From Hofstenia miamia (Eukaryota; Xenacoelomorpha; Acoela; Hofsteniidae): 64,000 nucleotides of DNA. Made by a program: the position numbers and the translations under genes. The stretch covers positions 138,216-202,215 of the forward strand of contig CABFPE010000415.1 of the NCBI GenBank assembly GCA_900660155.1, in the 5' to 3' direction. This document shows positions 48,801-59,000 of the stretch, piece by piece. How positions within the stretch are numbered: the first letter of the stretch is position 1; each line of letters begins with the position of its first letter. The notes below the pieces were generated by a model that was not told where the DNA came from, ran no database searches, and was given only the letters and a program-made list of their open reading frames with translations.

Positions 48801-49166
48801 CCAACTTATCCTATAAGGGATAGACATACTCCCACATCTTTTCCCTTTATGGAGTCTATGATCCCAATGTCAACCACTCCTACACGACATTCTACCATGT
48901 CACCACATTCACCTCTGGATTTGAGAGCACATGAATTTATCTCATGTTTGCAACAGCCTACTCAGCAGGTGGTTCAACCTCCTTCTTTTTCACCCGCAGT
49001 AGCAGCGCCATTTCGTTTAACAAGTCCGCCACCTTTTGACTTGTATGCTGACTTGCCTGCTAATCTTGCGACTAGTCCTCCTTCTTCAAACTTTCCTTTT
49101 CCTCCTAATTTTTCTCAACACCATACCCAAATGATGACCGCTTTTGGTGGTGGACCATACATATGA
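36849..49166 (+). CDS. MSI: Musashi RNA-binding protein
   Basis: Three exons: 36849-37091, 48283-48522 and 48570-49166 (TGA), phase 0 throughout, 359 residues. RRM1 has RNP2 MFIGGI (27-32) and RNP1 RGFGFVKF (66-73). RRM2 has RNP2 VFLGGL (116-121) and RNP1 RGFGFVKF (155-162), the latter split by intron 2. The linker [20 protein letters not shown] and the end [15 protein letters not shown] are diagnostic of Musashi rather than DAZAP1 or hnRNPs. The rest is a Pro/Ser-rich low-complexity tail. Musashi binds UAG-containing 3'UTRs and controls translation in neural and stem cells. Intron 1 is 11.2 kb and packed with mobile elements; intron 2 is only 47 bp. Vertebrate genes have over ten exons. An overlapping short upstream ATG (36834) is out of frame. 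Confidence 0.93.
37092..37752 (+). other. Musashi intron 1, first unique part
   Basis: AT-rich intron sequence before the duplicated block. No exon or element is recognised. Confidence 0.5.
37753..38551 (+). repeat. Direct duplication in Musashi intron 1, unit A
   Basis: A 799-bp block repeated at 39256-40054 with almost no differences (for example ACAACACC against ACAATACC). It contains a partial ORF ([16 protein letters not shown], then [14 protein letters not shown]) that I cannot assign. The reading frame is interrupted upstream by an AAT-rich run. Confidence 0.9.
38552..39255 (+). other. Unique spacer between duplicated blocks
   Basis: About 700 bp of intron DNA between the two units. 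No gene or element is recognised. Confidence 0.5.
39256..40054 (+). repeat. Direct duplication in Musashi intron 1, unit B
   Basis: Partner of 37753-38551 at a 1503-bp offset. The unassigned ORF continues here into different sequence ([18 protein letters not shown]). Confidence 0.9.
40130..40580 (-). mobile_element. LTR retrotransposon fossil, Gypsy/Ty3-like pol fragment
   Basis: A minus-strand remnant with an aspartic-protease-like DTGAT motif near 40525-40540, followed by the start of a reverse transcriptase ([12 protein letters not shown]). This is the protease-then-RT order of Gypsy-like elements. It is short, broken, has no LTRs in view and looks old. Confidence 0.55.
40581..41059 (+). 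other. Musashi intron 1, AT-rich spacer
   Basis: Nothing recognised between the LTR-element fossil and the LINE. Confidence 0.45.
41126..41890 (+). pseudogene. LINE APE endonuclease domain
   Basis: A 254-codon open stretch (from an alternative start) with endonuclease motifs in order: [22 protein letters not shown] (like the E/T-W-L box), [28 protein letters not shown]-like text, [12 protein letters not shown] (catalytic GDFN) and DLVLCSHHD (like the SxxDH end). The N-terminal part before the NAHS motif is chance extension. It is the better preserved of the two endonuclease copies in the window. Confidence 0.78.
42479..46055 (-). mobile_element. Long-TIR DNA transposon, copy 2 (rearranged)
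   Basis: Same family as 26520-29143. It is inserted in a C-rich site of the CR1-type LINE (left flank CCCCCCCC, right flank ACCCCCGC, so the target duplication is approximate). The ends are TAAGTTGCATCAAAC and TAGGGTGCATCAAAC. The transposase C-terminal half occurs twice (43101-43823 and 44121-44801). The middle is at 44833-45183 and the N-terminal part at 45300-45590. Single-N joints lie at 42679, 42782 and 45282. Much of this disorder probably comes from assembly. Confidence 0.82.
42944..44900. repeat. 980-bp tandem duplication inside copy 2
   Basis: 42944-43923 and the block from 43924 onward are nearly the same sequence (both start ACATCATCCTGAAG). A third short piece of it (about 100 bp) reappears at 45177-45281, just before an N. 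Confidence 0.85.
46393..46518 (-). repeat. Inverted internal fragment of the LINE
   Basis: The sequence is the reverse complement of about 46952-47075 of the same LINE (for example AACTCCAAGATGAGTGTG and ACAGGTAGAGGCAAATC). It forms an inverted repeat with a loop of about 430 bp. Confidence 0.75.
47736..48282 (+). other. End of Musashi intron 1
   Basis: AT-rich intron leading to the acceptor ACTTTCTTTAG at 48272-48282. Confidence 0.6.
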
Positions 49167-51440
49167 TATATTGAGGGTGCTTTATCGCAAATGGATTTCT
49201 CTATAAAACGCTTTTGTTTCATACTTAGTTTCTCATAGTTATTCGTTAGTAGTTTGTAATATTTTTGGAATTTCCTATCATGATACAATCTGCATTGAAA
49301 AGGATCTCAATTAATAGTAACATGTTACTACTACTTGTTGCCTTAAGTTGATTTGTTAACTTGCCTTTTAATTAGAATCGAGATACTATTTTTATAACAC
49401 TTAACATCGCGCTTCTAAGTTTACACTTCAGTCTTTATTCTTAGATGTCTTAGTAGTTTCTTTTGTTTTGGAAACCTCGGCCATTACCAAATATTTATAC
49501 TACAATGGGCTTCCTATCATCTTTAACAAATACGATGCAAGCACCCCCTACAACCCCTTGTTTTTAGTTGAAAATTACTATTTGTATTTTTGTAGTTTGA
49601 AACTTACTTTTGATGCAGTTATTTGGTTTTTGTTGTACTATATTTTTATTGTATAATTTCGTACACAAACGTTGCTCTAAAATTCATTTTACATTCATAT
49701 TTTCTTAGTTGTAGTTTTAACGTTTGTGTAAGAATTATTTTTGTATTTAGTAGTTTTGGGAGTGGTTTTGCATACTGGTTATGCTTTTGTAAATAATTCA
49801 CTTAGAGATCAACGGCGCTTTGACTAGTTTGTATAGAAGTTTATCAACTATTCTAGAATTCAAATTTGGGGACACCTTCTTACGTTGATTGGTTGTGCTA
49901 TATCACCAATAAAGAGCAGGACTCAGTCTTGTCCAGTCAAGCGAGTAATTTTTACTAAATCAAGAACAAATATTATATTTTACAAAATATTCCTTTAGTT
50001 AATAGATTTTTTCATCTTATGCTGTTAATAGTCTCTTTTATTTTTTGTATATACTGAAATAATTAGTGTTTATTCTTGAAAAATTCAAATGCTTGTGCAT
50101 TGATTTTAATCTTGGAAACAGCTGTGTGATGCTGAAAGCTCAAAACGTGTTAATTGAAAACATGAGAAAGAGAATTTAGCTTTTTAAATTGAATACTGTT
50201 TTGTCATGATTAGGTTTTTACATTCAAATTTTACAGTAAGGTATTCTACTTGTTTTCTTTGAGAATAATCTGGATTGCAGAATCTAAAGAATCAGGTGAA
50301 GGAAGAATATCTTCAACATATTGAGGAATATGATGAAAGTTACTCATTATTCCAGTTGGACCAAAAAGCATTTCTTCTTAAATATAGTTTATTTGAATTT
50401 CATTAGGCGGATTTTACAGAGTAATAGTTTTCAAGGTTTTGTAGTCCAAATTTAATAGTCTGATATTATATTCTTTCAGTAATGATATTGCGAATTCAAT
50501 ATCATCATTTAAATGAACTTTGTATATAAGCTTTTAACATCCAGTCAAGTCATTGTTTTTTAAAAACAATCTTGGCACAGAAATTTATTTGGTTTCTGTG
50601 GCTAGATAATACTGTATTTTTCATATATATATATATATATTATTTGATTTGTTGCAATTGATTTTAATGGTATGTCTGTTTTATACACTTTGCTAGTCTG
50701 CATGCAAATCCACTAAATTTTACATTCTCACTTATCATTTTTTATTTTATTTTGATTTAGTAATCTATGCAACACTGCATTGAATATATTCTTCTTTATA
50801 AAATGGAAGTTTGTTTTGGTATTTGTTGAAATTTTTACGCTCATCTTAATTTATGATTTTTAACATTTTATCAATCATTTCCTAACCTGATTTCGAAGTG
50901 ATTGTATCAATCAAATGAAACAAGTATCCACTTATGTTCTTTCAAATCGTTGCTTATTACTTTAGAATATTTCTATTGAAATTGAAAATACATCAATTGC
51001 AAAATTTAAATCTGTATATATACAGTCTGGCACAAAATTTTCTGAACACCTTAATTAGACATCATGTTGACCTTCGATTCAATCGACAGTTTTGATAACA
51101 AACGATTATTTAAAATATTTATAATAAATACCTTGTGCAAAGTGCATAAAACTAATTTCTGGTGATTAATCATCTAAATGTTTAAAAAAACTGTTTATTT
51201 AAATTGAATTCAAGATTTTGATTGCACAAAAGTTTCTGAACTTTTCTGAAACTTGTGCCAGGCTGTACACATATCTCTGTGGATATATTATGGAATTTCA
51301 AAATAAGGTGTACATCCATGGAGTTTTCGGCATACCTTTCATTGGAAAAGTTTCTAATTGAAACTTTATTCAGGTAATGTAGTGACCATATACATTGTGC
51401 AAGTGTTTTTTCAATTTTTTTCAAAATATATATTCCGCGT
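49167..51440 (+). other. Musashi 3'UTR and downstream intergenic DNA
   Basis: No coding exon. It contains T-rich sequence, an AATAAA at about 49911-49916 that could end the Musashi transcript, and an AT microsatellite near 50620-50641. The ORFs at 49468-49656 and 51182-51424 lack domains. The words TCTGGCACAAAATTTTCTGAACA near 51026 and, inverted, TTCTGAAACTTGTGCCAG at 51246 suggest a small palindromic repeat. Confidence 0.5.
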
Positions 51441-52444
51441 CAGTGGCGCCATTTAGGGGGACATGGCCCCCTTTAAATCTACACACAAAGGTCAAAATAT
51501 CAAAAATGTAAAAAGCAAGAAGTATAACATGCATAATTTGCTGCCATTACATGCAAAAATCAATTTAACAAACTATGTTGTCTATTAAAATAATGAAAAT
51601 CTCAAAATTGTAGTTTCTGGTGAATGATCTGGCAATTACATGTTAACTCATACTATGAATTGGTTCAAATCAAATTTCCTCTTGAGCACTTAAAAATAAA
51701 GGAATCCCATCTTAGCAACTGAATTGCTATAACTTACCTCTATTGGCCAGGACAAGTAATCATTAATATCCTATATTTTCTTGCCAAAATCAATGTCATT
51801 ATAGCACTTTGCTGCTAAGTTTATTCTATTACAATTTTATAACAGAATTGGGAGTGGGTATAATTTTAGCGGTTAAAGCTGGTAGCAGTAGTAAACTAGA
51901 CGAGCTCATCTGATGTAATGTGCATAACACGTTCCTGCTATTGCATTTGAAACCACATATAATAATTTGGATATCATGGAAGCCCATCACAAATGGATGC
52001 CGGTTTTTCTGAGGCAATAAACCGGTTCAAGGTCGTTTTTCCTATAACCACTTCTTCCAATGAAATGTTTTCCAATTCTAAGACAAGTTAAATGTTATTT
52101 ATGTTCAACAGTGTCAATGAAAGTCTTGAATTTACAAATGATGTTTTGATATATTGTTTTGTGTTAATCATTTTTGTTAATAAAAATCAAGTTTTTTTAA
52201 CAATTTATCAAGTTTTTATTAATCAACGTTTAATACCATAAACATCAAATAATGAACAAATAAGTACAAATGAGTTTCAAAAAAAATCAAGTTAGTTATA
52301 TGCCTACTGTTTAGTAGAAGTATTTGTGATGCAGTTTGCCCTAATAAATCCACAAAGTTATTGGATTAAATTTGTGGGATTTTTATGCAGTACACATTAA
52401 GTAATTATTTTGCCCCTTAAGAATTTTCTGAGGGCGCGCTACTG
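51441..52444. mobile_element. Non-autonomous hAT-type element
   Basis: A roughly 1.0 kb segment starting CAGTGGCGCC and ending GGCGCGCTACTG (inward CAGTAGCGCGCC), the CAGTGGCG-type termini of many hAT elements. Internal text such as GGGGGACATGGCCCCC and TTTGCCCTAATAAATCC resembles hAT-derived sequence, but no ORF survives. The 8-bp flanks (TTCCGCGT and TCCGCCGA) match only partly, so the exact ends are unsure. Confidence 0.6.
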
Positions 52445-52475
52445 TCCGCCGATGTATGCTCAAATAATGGTATTA

Positions 52476-53030
52476 CCAATGTTACCAAGAAAATATTTAA
52501 AAACCTTAAAGTTTTTAATTGGGCAATTAATACAATCCGTAGTAAAAACGATCAAAGTAAAATATTAGAAAAACATATCGAATCATTAGAATACCTAATA
52601 AAATTAAATTGCCTGTTACTATTTTAGTAAATGACCTTCAGTAGAATTACAGAAAAATATACACAAGCGAACTAAGACTTATCACAAAATCAAATTTAAA
52701 AAGAAAATCTTTGAAAAATCATTTACCAATTTTACAATTAATTTATGGAACAAACTTCCTCCAGATATTAAAGAAGAACGAAATTTCAATAAATTTAAAA
52801 AATCATTAAAAATTTCACTAAAACTACTTATTAAATTATAGGAGAAAGTCCATAAACTAACAAACAATGAAAACCAACTATATATCATCAAGGACAATAA
52901 ACTTTTGAAACCAAGACAAAGTATTTTTTCAGAACCAAGTTAATTTATATTTGTTTTAATTGTTCATAAGTGTTAACCACTTGATTTGTAAAAAAAACAA
53001 GAATTAAATAAATATTGTTATTGTTATTAA
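52476..53030 (+). mobile_element. LINE 3' end with ATTGTT tail
   Basis: It encodes the C-terminal signature of LINE ORF2 (FTINLWNKLPPDIKEE, then NFNKFKKSLK) and ends in AATAAATATTGTTATTGTTATT. A short repeat tail of this kind is usual for jockey/CR1-group LINEs. 5' truncated. Confidence 0.65.
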
Positions 53031-53429
53031 CGTATTTGTGCGTTTGAGAATTCTGTTAACTTTGCCGTGAATTAATATTGGCCAGTGCCATTGCTATCAC
53101 ATATTTGGGATGAAGTCAGTAAGCTTAAAAGAGGTAAACTAATCAAAAATACAGATAATAAGAATTGTTGCAAATAACCAGGCAATATGCATTTAACAGA
53201 AAAACAGATAAATCACATAATAACCATGACCCATTTTGTAGTGTCCAATATTTTAAAGTTATCTATTTTACAGATTAATCATGAATTTTACTAAAATTGT
53301 ATACAAAATTATCCCGTAACAAAGTAAATGAAAGTATATCGCTAATCACAAATTAATATTAGTAATATACAATAATACACACTTCCAGTACGCCTCGTCT
53401 GAATGCCCATTCTCTAATCATTGTTTTAC
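53031..53429. other. AT-rich spacer
   Basis: Nothing recognised. Confidence 0.45.
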
Positions 53430-53712
53430 ATCTATCAAATTTCAAAAGTCTTCTCATTCAACGCCAAAAATTACCATGAAATGGATTAAAACTCGTGAAA
53501 AGTGTATTGAAAATATTAATAATTTTAAATCATCCCTCTCATCAGAAAATTGGTTTTCTGTATATTCTGCATCAAATATAAATGAAATGCTAAAAAATTT
53601 CTAAGACATTTTTGAATTTTATCTCAACAGATTTTGCCCTGAAAGCAAAATAATGGTTGAATCCTTAACCAAATCCAAAGCAAACAATACTTTTTCTAAC
53701 AAACCCTGGATA
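53430..53712 (+). mobile_element. LINE fragment between endonuclease and RT
   Basis: One frame reads KITMKWIKTREKCIENINNF, then NWFSVYSASNINEML and a stop, then FCPESKIMVESLTKS and NKPWIS. The W...V....N..M...F...F and KPWIS pattern is typical of the linker before the RT in jockey-type LINEs. It is cut off by the minisatellite at 53.74 kb. Confidence 0.55.
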
Positions 53713-53738
53713 TCAGTAGTATAGTAATGGTTCCAGGA

Positions 53739-53864
53739 CGTGCCACTTTTTTCTGATTGGTCGAGAGGTGGGTCGTATTTCGTGCCACTTTTTTCTGATT
53801 GGTCGAGAGGTGGCTCGTAGCCCGTTCCATTTTTTTCTGATTGGCCGAGAGGGGTGGCCTTTGA
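53739..53864. repeat. 42-bp minisatellite
   Basis: Three units of 42 bp, each containing TTTTTTCTGATTGGYCGAGAG. They are GC-richer than the surroundings and directly precede the assembly gap, so the array may be longer in reality. Confidence 0.85.
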
Positions 53865-53903
53865 CCCGAGGCGTCGTGGATATTGCCGGGGGGTGTTTTA
53901 CTG

Positions 53904-54903
53904 NNNNNNNNNNNNNNNNNNNNNNNNNNNNNNNNNNNNNNNNNNNNNNNNNNNNNNNNNNNNNNNNNNNNNNNNNNNNNNNNNNNNNNNNNNNNNNNNN
54001 NNNNNNNNNNNNNNNNNNNNNNNNNNNNNNNNNNNNNNNNNNNNNNNNNNNNNNNNNNNNNNNNNNNNNNNNNNNNNNNNNNNNNNNNNNNNNNNNNNNN
54101 NNNNNNNNNNNNNNNNNNNNNNNNNNNNNNNNNNNNNNNNNNNNNNNNNNNNNNNNNNNNNNNNNNNNNNNNNNNNNNNNNNNNNNNNNNNNNNNNNNNN
54201 NNNNNNNNNNNNNNNNNNNNNNNNNNNNNNNNNNNNNNNNNNNNNNNNNNNNNNNNNNNNNNNNNNNNNNNNNNNNNNNNNNNNNNNNNNNNNNNNNNNN
54301 NNNNNNNNNNNNNNNNNNNNNNNNNNNNNNNNNNNNNNNNNNNNNNNNNNNNNNNNNNNNNNNNNNNNNNNNNNNNNNNNNNNNNNNNNNNNNNNNNNNN
54401 NNNNNNNNNNNNNNNNNNNNNNNNNNNNNNNNNNNNNNNNNNNNNNNNNNNNNNNNNNNNNNNNNNNNNNNNNNNNNNNNNNNNNNNNNNNNNNNNNNNN
54501 NNNNNNNNNNNNNNNNNNNNNNNNNNNNNNNNNNNNNNNNNNNNNNNNNNNNNNNNNNNNNNNNNNNNNNNNNNNNNNNNNNNNNNNNNNNNNNNNNNNN
54601 NNNNNNNNNNNNNNNNNNNNNNNNNNNNNNNNNNNNNNNNNNNNNNNNNNNNNNNNNNNNNNNNNNNNNNNNNNNNNNNNNNNNNNNNNNNNNNNNNNNN
54701 NNNNNNNNNNNNNNNNNNNNNNNNNNNNNNNNNNNNNNNNNNNNNNNNNNNNNNNNNNNNNNNNNNNNNNNNNNNNNNNNNNNNNNNNNNNNNNNNNNNN
54801 NNNNNNNNNNNNNNNNNNNNNNNNNNNNNNNNNNNNNNNNNNNNNNNNNNNNNNNNNNNNNNNNNNNNNNNNNNNNNNNNNNNNNNNNNNNNNNNNNNNN
54901 NNN
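53904..54903. other. Assembly gap of 1000 N
   Basis: A run of exactly 1000 unknown bases. ORFs reported through it are meaningless. True length is unknown. Confidence 1.
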
Positions 54904-55096
54904 AATTCCTGCTGCACTCGCTCTGATGATGTTGTCACCTTCTCCATTCGTCGTACAAAGAAACATCGCACCCTTCACTCGTTTTTCAATCGTGCTTGTA
55001 TTGCTGCTAATTACATCTTGAGTCGCAACTTTTTATTTTTGTTGTGTATGCCTTCAGCGGCTAAATAAAGTCATTGATTATTATTATTATTATTAT
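54904..55096 (+). mobile_element. CR1/jockey-type LINE copy 3, 3' end
   Basis: It matches 20660-20720 and 47395-47490 of the other copies (CGCTCTGATGATGTTGTCAC; AAACATCGCACCCTTCACTC) and ends GGCTAAATAAAGTCATTGAT plus a (TTA)n tail. It emerges from the gap. Confidence 0.8.
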
Positions 55097-55967
55097 ACAC
55101 TGTAGTCCACACCATATACAATTTACCACCACATTTTGATCGAGTTACAAAGAGTGCTGGAACAATAACTCTTACCCTTGTAGAGCAAGATTCATGCTCG
55201 TAGGCTAGCCCAGCAGTAGCTGATTTCACAGGAGTACCTAATCGCGTTCAATCTCATGGAGTTCACATTAATTTACAAAATTTCAAACACATATTGAGAA
55301 ATATCTTCGAGACTGCTTTGAATTTGATATCGAACACATTTACATGTGAAGTTGGGTACCACTGAATGAGGAATGTTAAATACATTATCATAGAGAATTA
55401 CGGAAGCAAATGGTTCATATATAATTCATGCAATTGCAGGACTTTGAACCCTCCTCTATAATGATACAAGTGGAATCTGTATTCTTCTAATCATTAGGAA
55501 TATTCACTAATTTTTATAATTTTTGTAGATCCAATCGCCTTGGTTTCAACCGCCAGTTACAAAATTCTTTATTGATTATAACCAAAGAAGTCCAATTTTT
55601 ACAAATTGAATTAAACACTTATTAACATTTATATAATTCCAAAAATTCGACAACGTTCTTGTTTGTGTCCGAAATGAATCCAGGGTAGTCTAATAAATAA
55701 CAGTGTTTTTAAGGAACACCTTTTTTCGAATATGTGGAATGACTAAAAAATATATTTCAGAATTCAATTTACTGCCACATGAAATAAATTTAGTACCCTC
55801 TCACTTCATCGGAAATGCATTAAGAATTTTTTAATTCCCAAAAAAGTAGTGGTTACACACATGAAATGTATTTGAATCAAAAACTGTGAAAAATGTGATG
55901 CTCAAGAAATGATTATAGTTTGCTTTACTTTAGGCTTTGTATAGACATTATGTACATATTTTGTTTT
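55097..55967. other. Intergenic region upstream of DYM
   Basis: About 870 bp without a supported gene. 55100-55260 is less AT-rich and may be an old retroelement scrap. The rest is AT-rich and should hold the DYM promoter. Confidence 0.45.
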
Positions 55968-55969
55968 AG
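55968..55969 (+). promoter_or_regulatory. 3' splice acceptor 41 nt upstream of DYM ATG
   Basis: Reads CATATTTTGTTTTAG, followed by a 41-nt leader and the MGASYS start. A second acceptor-like TTTACTTTAG lies about 35 bp further upstream. Confidence 0.5.
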
Positions 55970-56010
55970 TTTGTGGTGTTTTGTGTACACTGTACATATT
56001 AAAAAGACTT

Positions 56011-59000
56011 ATGGGAGCTTCGTACTCCGAAGTAGAATCACCATATAAATATTTGGAAAGATTATGTGGAGAAGAAAAAATATCAGTTGATGATGCATTT
56101 TGGGATGATTTTCTATCGTCGGCAGCAATTATTCCCCAGGCAACTTATTCTCCTAACAAAGAATATCGATGGCATGAAGAAAGCCTTCAACTGTTACTTG
56201 GTTTGTTTAATTGGTTTAGGATATATTTTGCCATAGGTTTAAAAGTACTATTTATGTCTCTTGTCAGTTATTTAATTTCATTTTAATTATAAAATCTTCC
56301 ATTTTGTAATGCATTTTTAAATTGCGATAGCTGTATAGAAATAGATCTTTCTTGATGTGTCTTTAATGTTGTGTAGGACATGAAAATAGCCGGTGATGAA
56401 ATTTTTTATTCACTCAAATGATTTTTTTGATAAATTTATTTTCAATCGAATTTGTTTAATATTCTTTTTTTTAACCGAGAATAATTCAAATCATTTAACA
56501 TAAATTCAAAAATTGGTGTGATCAAGTCTAATTTCCAAAATATGTATAAATTTGAGACTGATTATTTTATAGCTTTTATCTTTTTTTCTAATTTCTATAT
56601 TTGTTTTGTTTTTAATCAGTCAAATTAACGTAATAGTGAAATATTAGGTAACAACCTCATCACATCGAATCTGAGCACACTTACAGAAGTAACCTTCATA
56701 CGCTTACAGAAAGTTTTCGCTTCCAGGGAAGACGACGAAAATTACAAACAAAATTTAACTTGTCTTTGTAATGCTTTATTTATCCTTCGAATCACGTGTA
56801 AATACTTCATTGAACGGATGCCTGAGGACGCCGTTATGCAACATTTACATATTGTAGGAGGTATGATTTTATGCAATAACCTCATTTTTACTTTAGTTTA
56901 TGAATGACATTCGTTTTAAAAAATAGATCCTATACTCAGTAGCAGACTTGTCAACGAGCCGAGCTTGAGCAGAGCATTTGATATACAACGAGCCCAAAAC
57001 GAGCCTTTATTAAGCCGAGCCAATTTATAGTTCTGCTTTTTAATTTGCTTATGCAGATTTTTTTATTTTTTTATTGAATATACCTTTTATATAATCATAT
57101 TTTAAAATGTTTAATAAATAATTATGAAGAGCTATTTGAAAATTTCTGAGAATGCAGTATTTTTTTGAAAAAATATCGAGCTAAAACGAGCCTCATTGAA
57201 CGGTTCTATGTGGCGAGCCGAGCCGAAAATACTAAAAATTAAAACGAGCCGAGCCGAGCTTAAAAATGTCGGCTCGTTGACAAGTCTGCTCAGTAGTGTT
57301 CCGATTTTATTGAGTCACTCAATAACTCAATCTCAATGTTTTTATTCAATATATTGCAGACTGAATGTTCACGTTTTGACACAATTTTAACTCAATCTCT
57401 GCCAATTTTCAGCAATATGATTGTCGATAAATCCGGCATTTCTTGAACAATCAAAATTGAAGTTGAAGTAGTTCACCGCTATCGTGTATATACACTATTG
57501 TCATGGCAAAAGACAAATAGTGCGCTCTCCCAGTAGGTGAAGATACATGGAATTTTGACCATGAAAAAAAACAAAAAATTTAAATTATTTGATAACATTG
57601 GAAAAATTAATTCGCAAAAAACTGATTGTGCTTATGTGGTTAATATGTACCATGTTCTAAGTGGGCGCCCATCGTCAGTGTTGAACTTGAACGGATTTTA
57701 TCGTATTCCAAACAGATACTGTGGAACAAATGAAAAAGGTCGTTATGTGTATTAATTCAGCTTACGAACAAGACTGAAAAAATAGTGAATTTGATCATTA
57801 TTGCTTAATTATAAATCAAATTTTGTTGTTTTTTACTCAATAAAATCCGAAGCCTAATACTCTATGCTTAAAAACTTACTGACAATTTTCATGAATTATT
57901 CCAAACAGATAATGCGTAAATTTTACTTAAATTTTCACGATAATTTGAGCCAAAAAAATTTTGTCTGTTAACATAATTTTTCCTATAATTAATTTTTTAT
58001 TTATTAATTCCCATGGCATTTATAATTCATAATTGTTGTCTTATTAAAAAAATTGAAAATTTATTATATTTAATTAATAGTGCATTTTCACGAGCGCGCT
58101 ACGGCCGAAATTCTACACTATTACCACAGCAACAATATTTGTGATTTCACAAGAGCGCTCTGAAATTCGTCGCGCTATTTCATTTGTTAGAATATTTCTG
58201 AGTAGTGATGTCTTTCGCGAGAGCGATACAAATTTCATCCTAAAAAAACTATTGGTTGATTTTCATTCACAAGTTTGCTACAATGCCCGATCGTGAATGT
58301 TTGCCAGAGCGGAAAATCATCACTCTGAAATGAGCCCGCAATGTTCAATTATCTTAGCACGGGCGTGCACTCTCATGAAAACCAGGGTGGGGAATGTTTT
58401 AAAAATGTTTTAAAACATTGCCATAAAAAACTGTTTTAAAACACGCGAATAAATCATTGTTTTAAAACAATTTTCTTATTTCATTTTTATAAGTATAAAG
58501 ATTCAGGTTGACTTGGTGCATTTGTGGTTTCAGATTTAAATGGGTCGTAAAAGTAATGACATATGGACTTTTTACAAGATCGGAGAATCCTATATGGGTG
58601 TCCAGCCAGGCACTAGGTGGGTGTTGGGTAAAAAACAGGGATTCAATGGCAAACTGATTGAAGTCGCAACTTCTATAACTACATGCGTTGCGTCGTCATG
58701 AGGACTGGAGAGACAATTTTCCACTTTGGGAATGAACTATGGAAAACTGCGTTCGAATTTGGGGGTGCAAAAGCTGGTGGGATTGCTTTTCTGTACCGGC
58801 AACTAAATGATGTGATTTGCTTATACTGTGTATCGTCAACATTTTAAATAATTGTTTTTGAAATGTTTTTCGTGTTGAATAAAGCCAGTTTCACGATTAA
58901 ACGAGAAGGAAAATAAAAACCATAAAAAACAAATAAAACAGTGTATTTTTGGAATAAAACATGTTTGTTTGTTTTATTTCATAAAAAACGTTTTAAACCC

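Noticed and set aside
53713-55068. Several ORFs of 350-420 codons on both strands
   Set aside because: They run through the 1000-N gap and are artefacts of unknown bases.
55981-56010. Longer dymeclin start ten codons upstream
   Set aside because: It begins at a TTG. The ATG at 56011 gives the MGxxxS myristoylation start expected of dymeclin.
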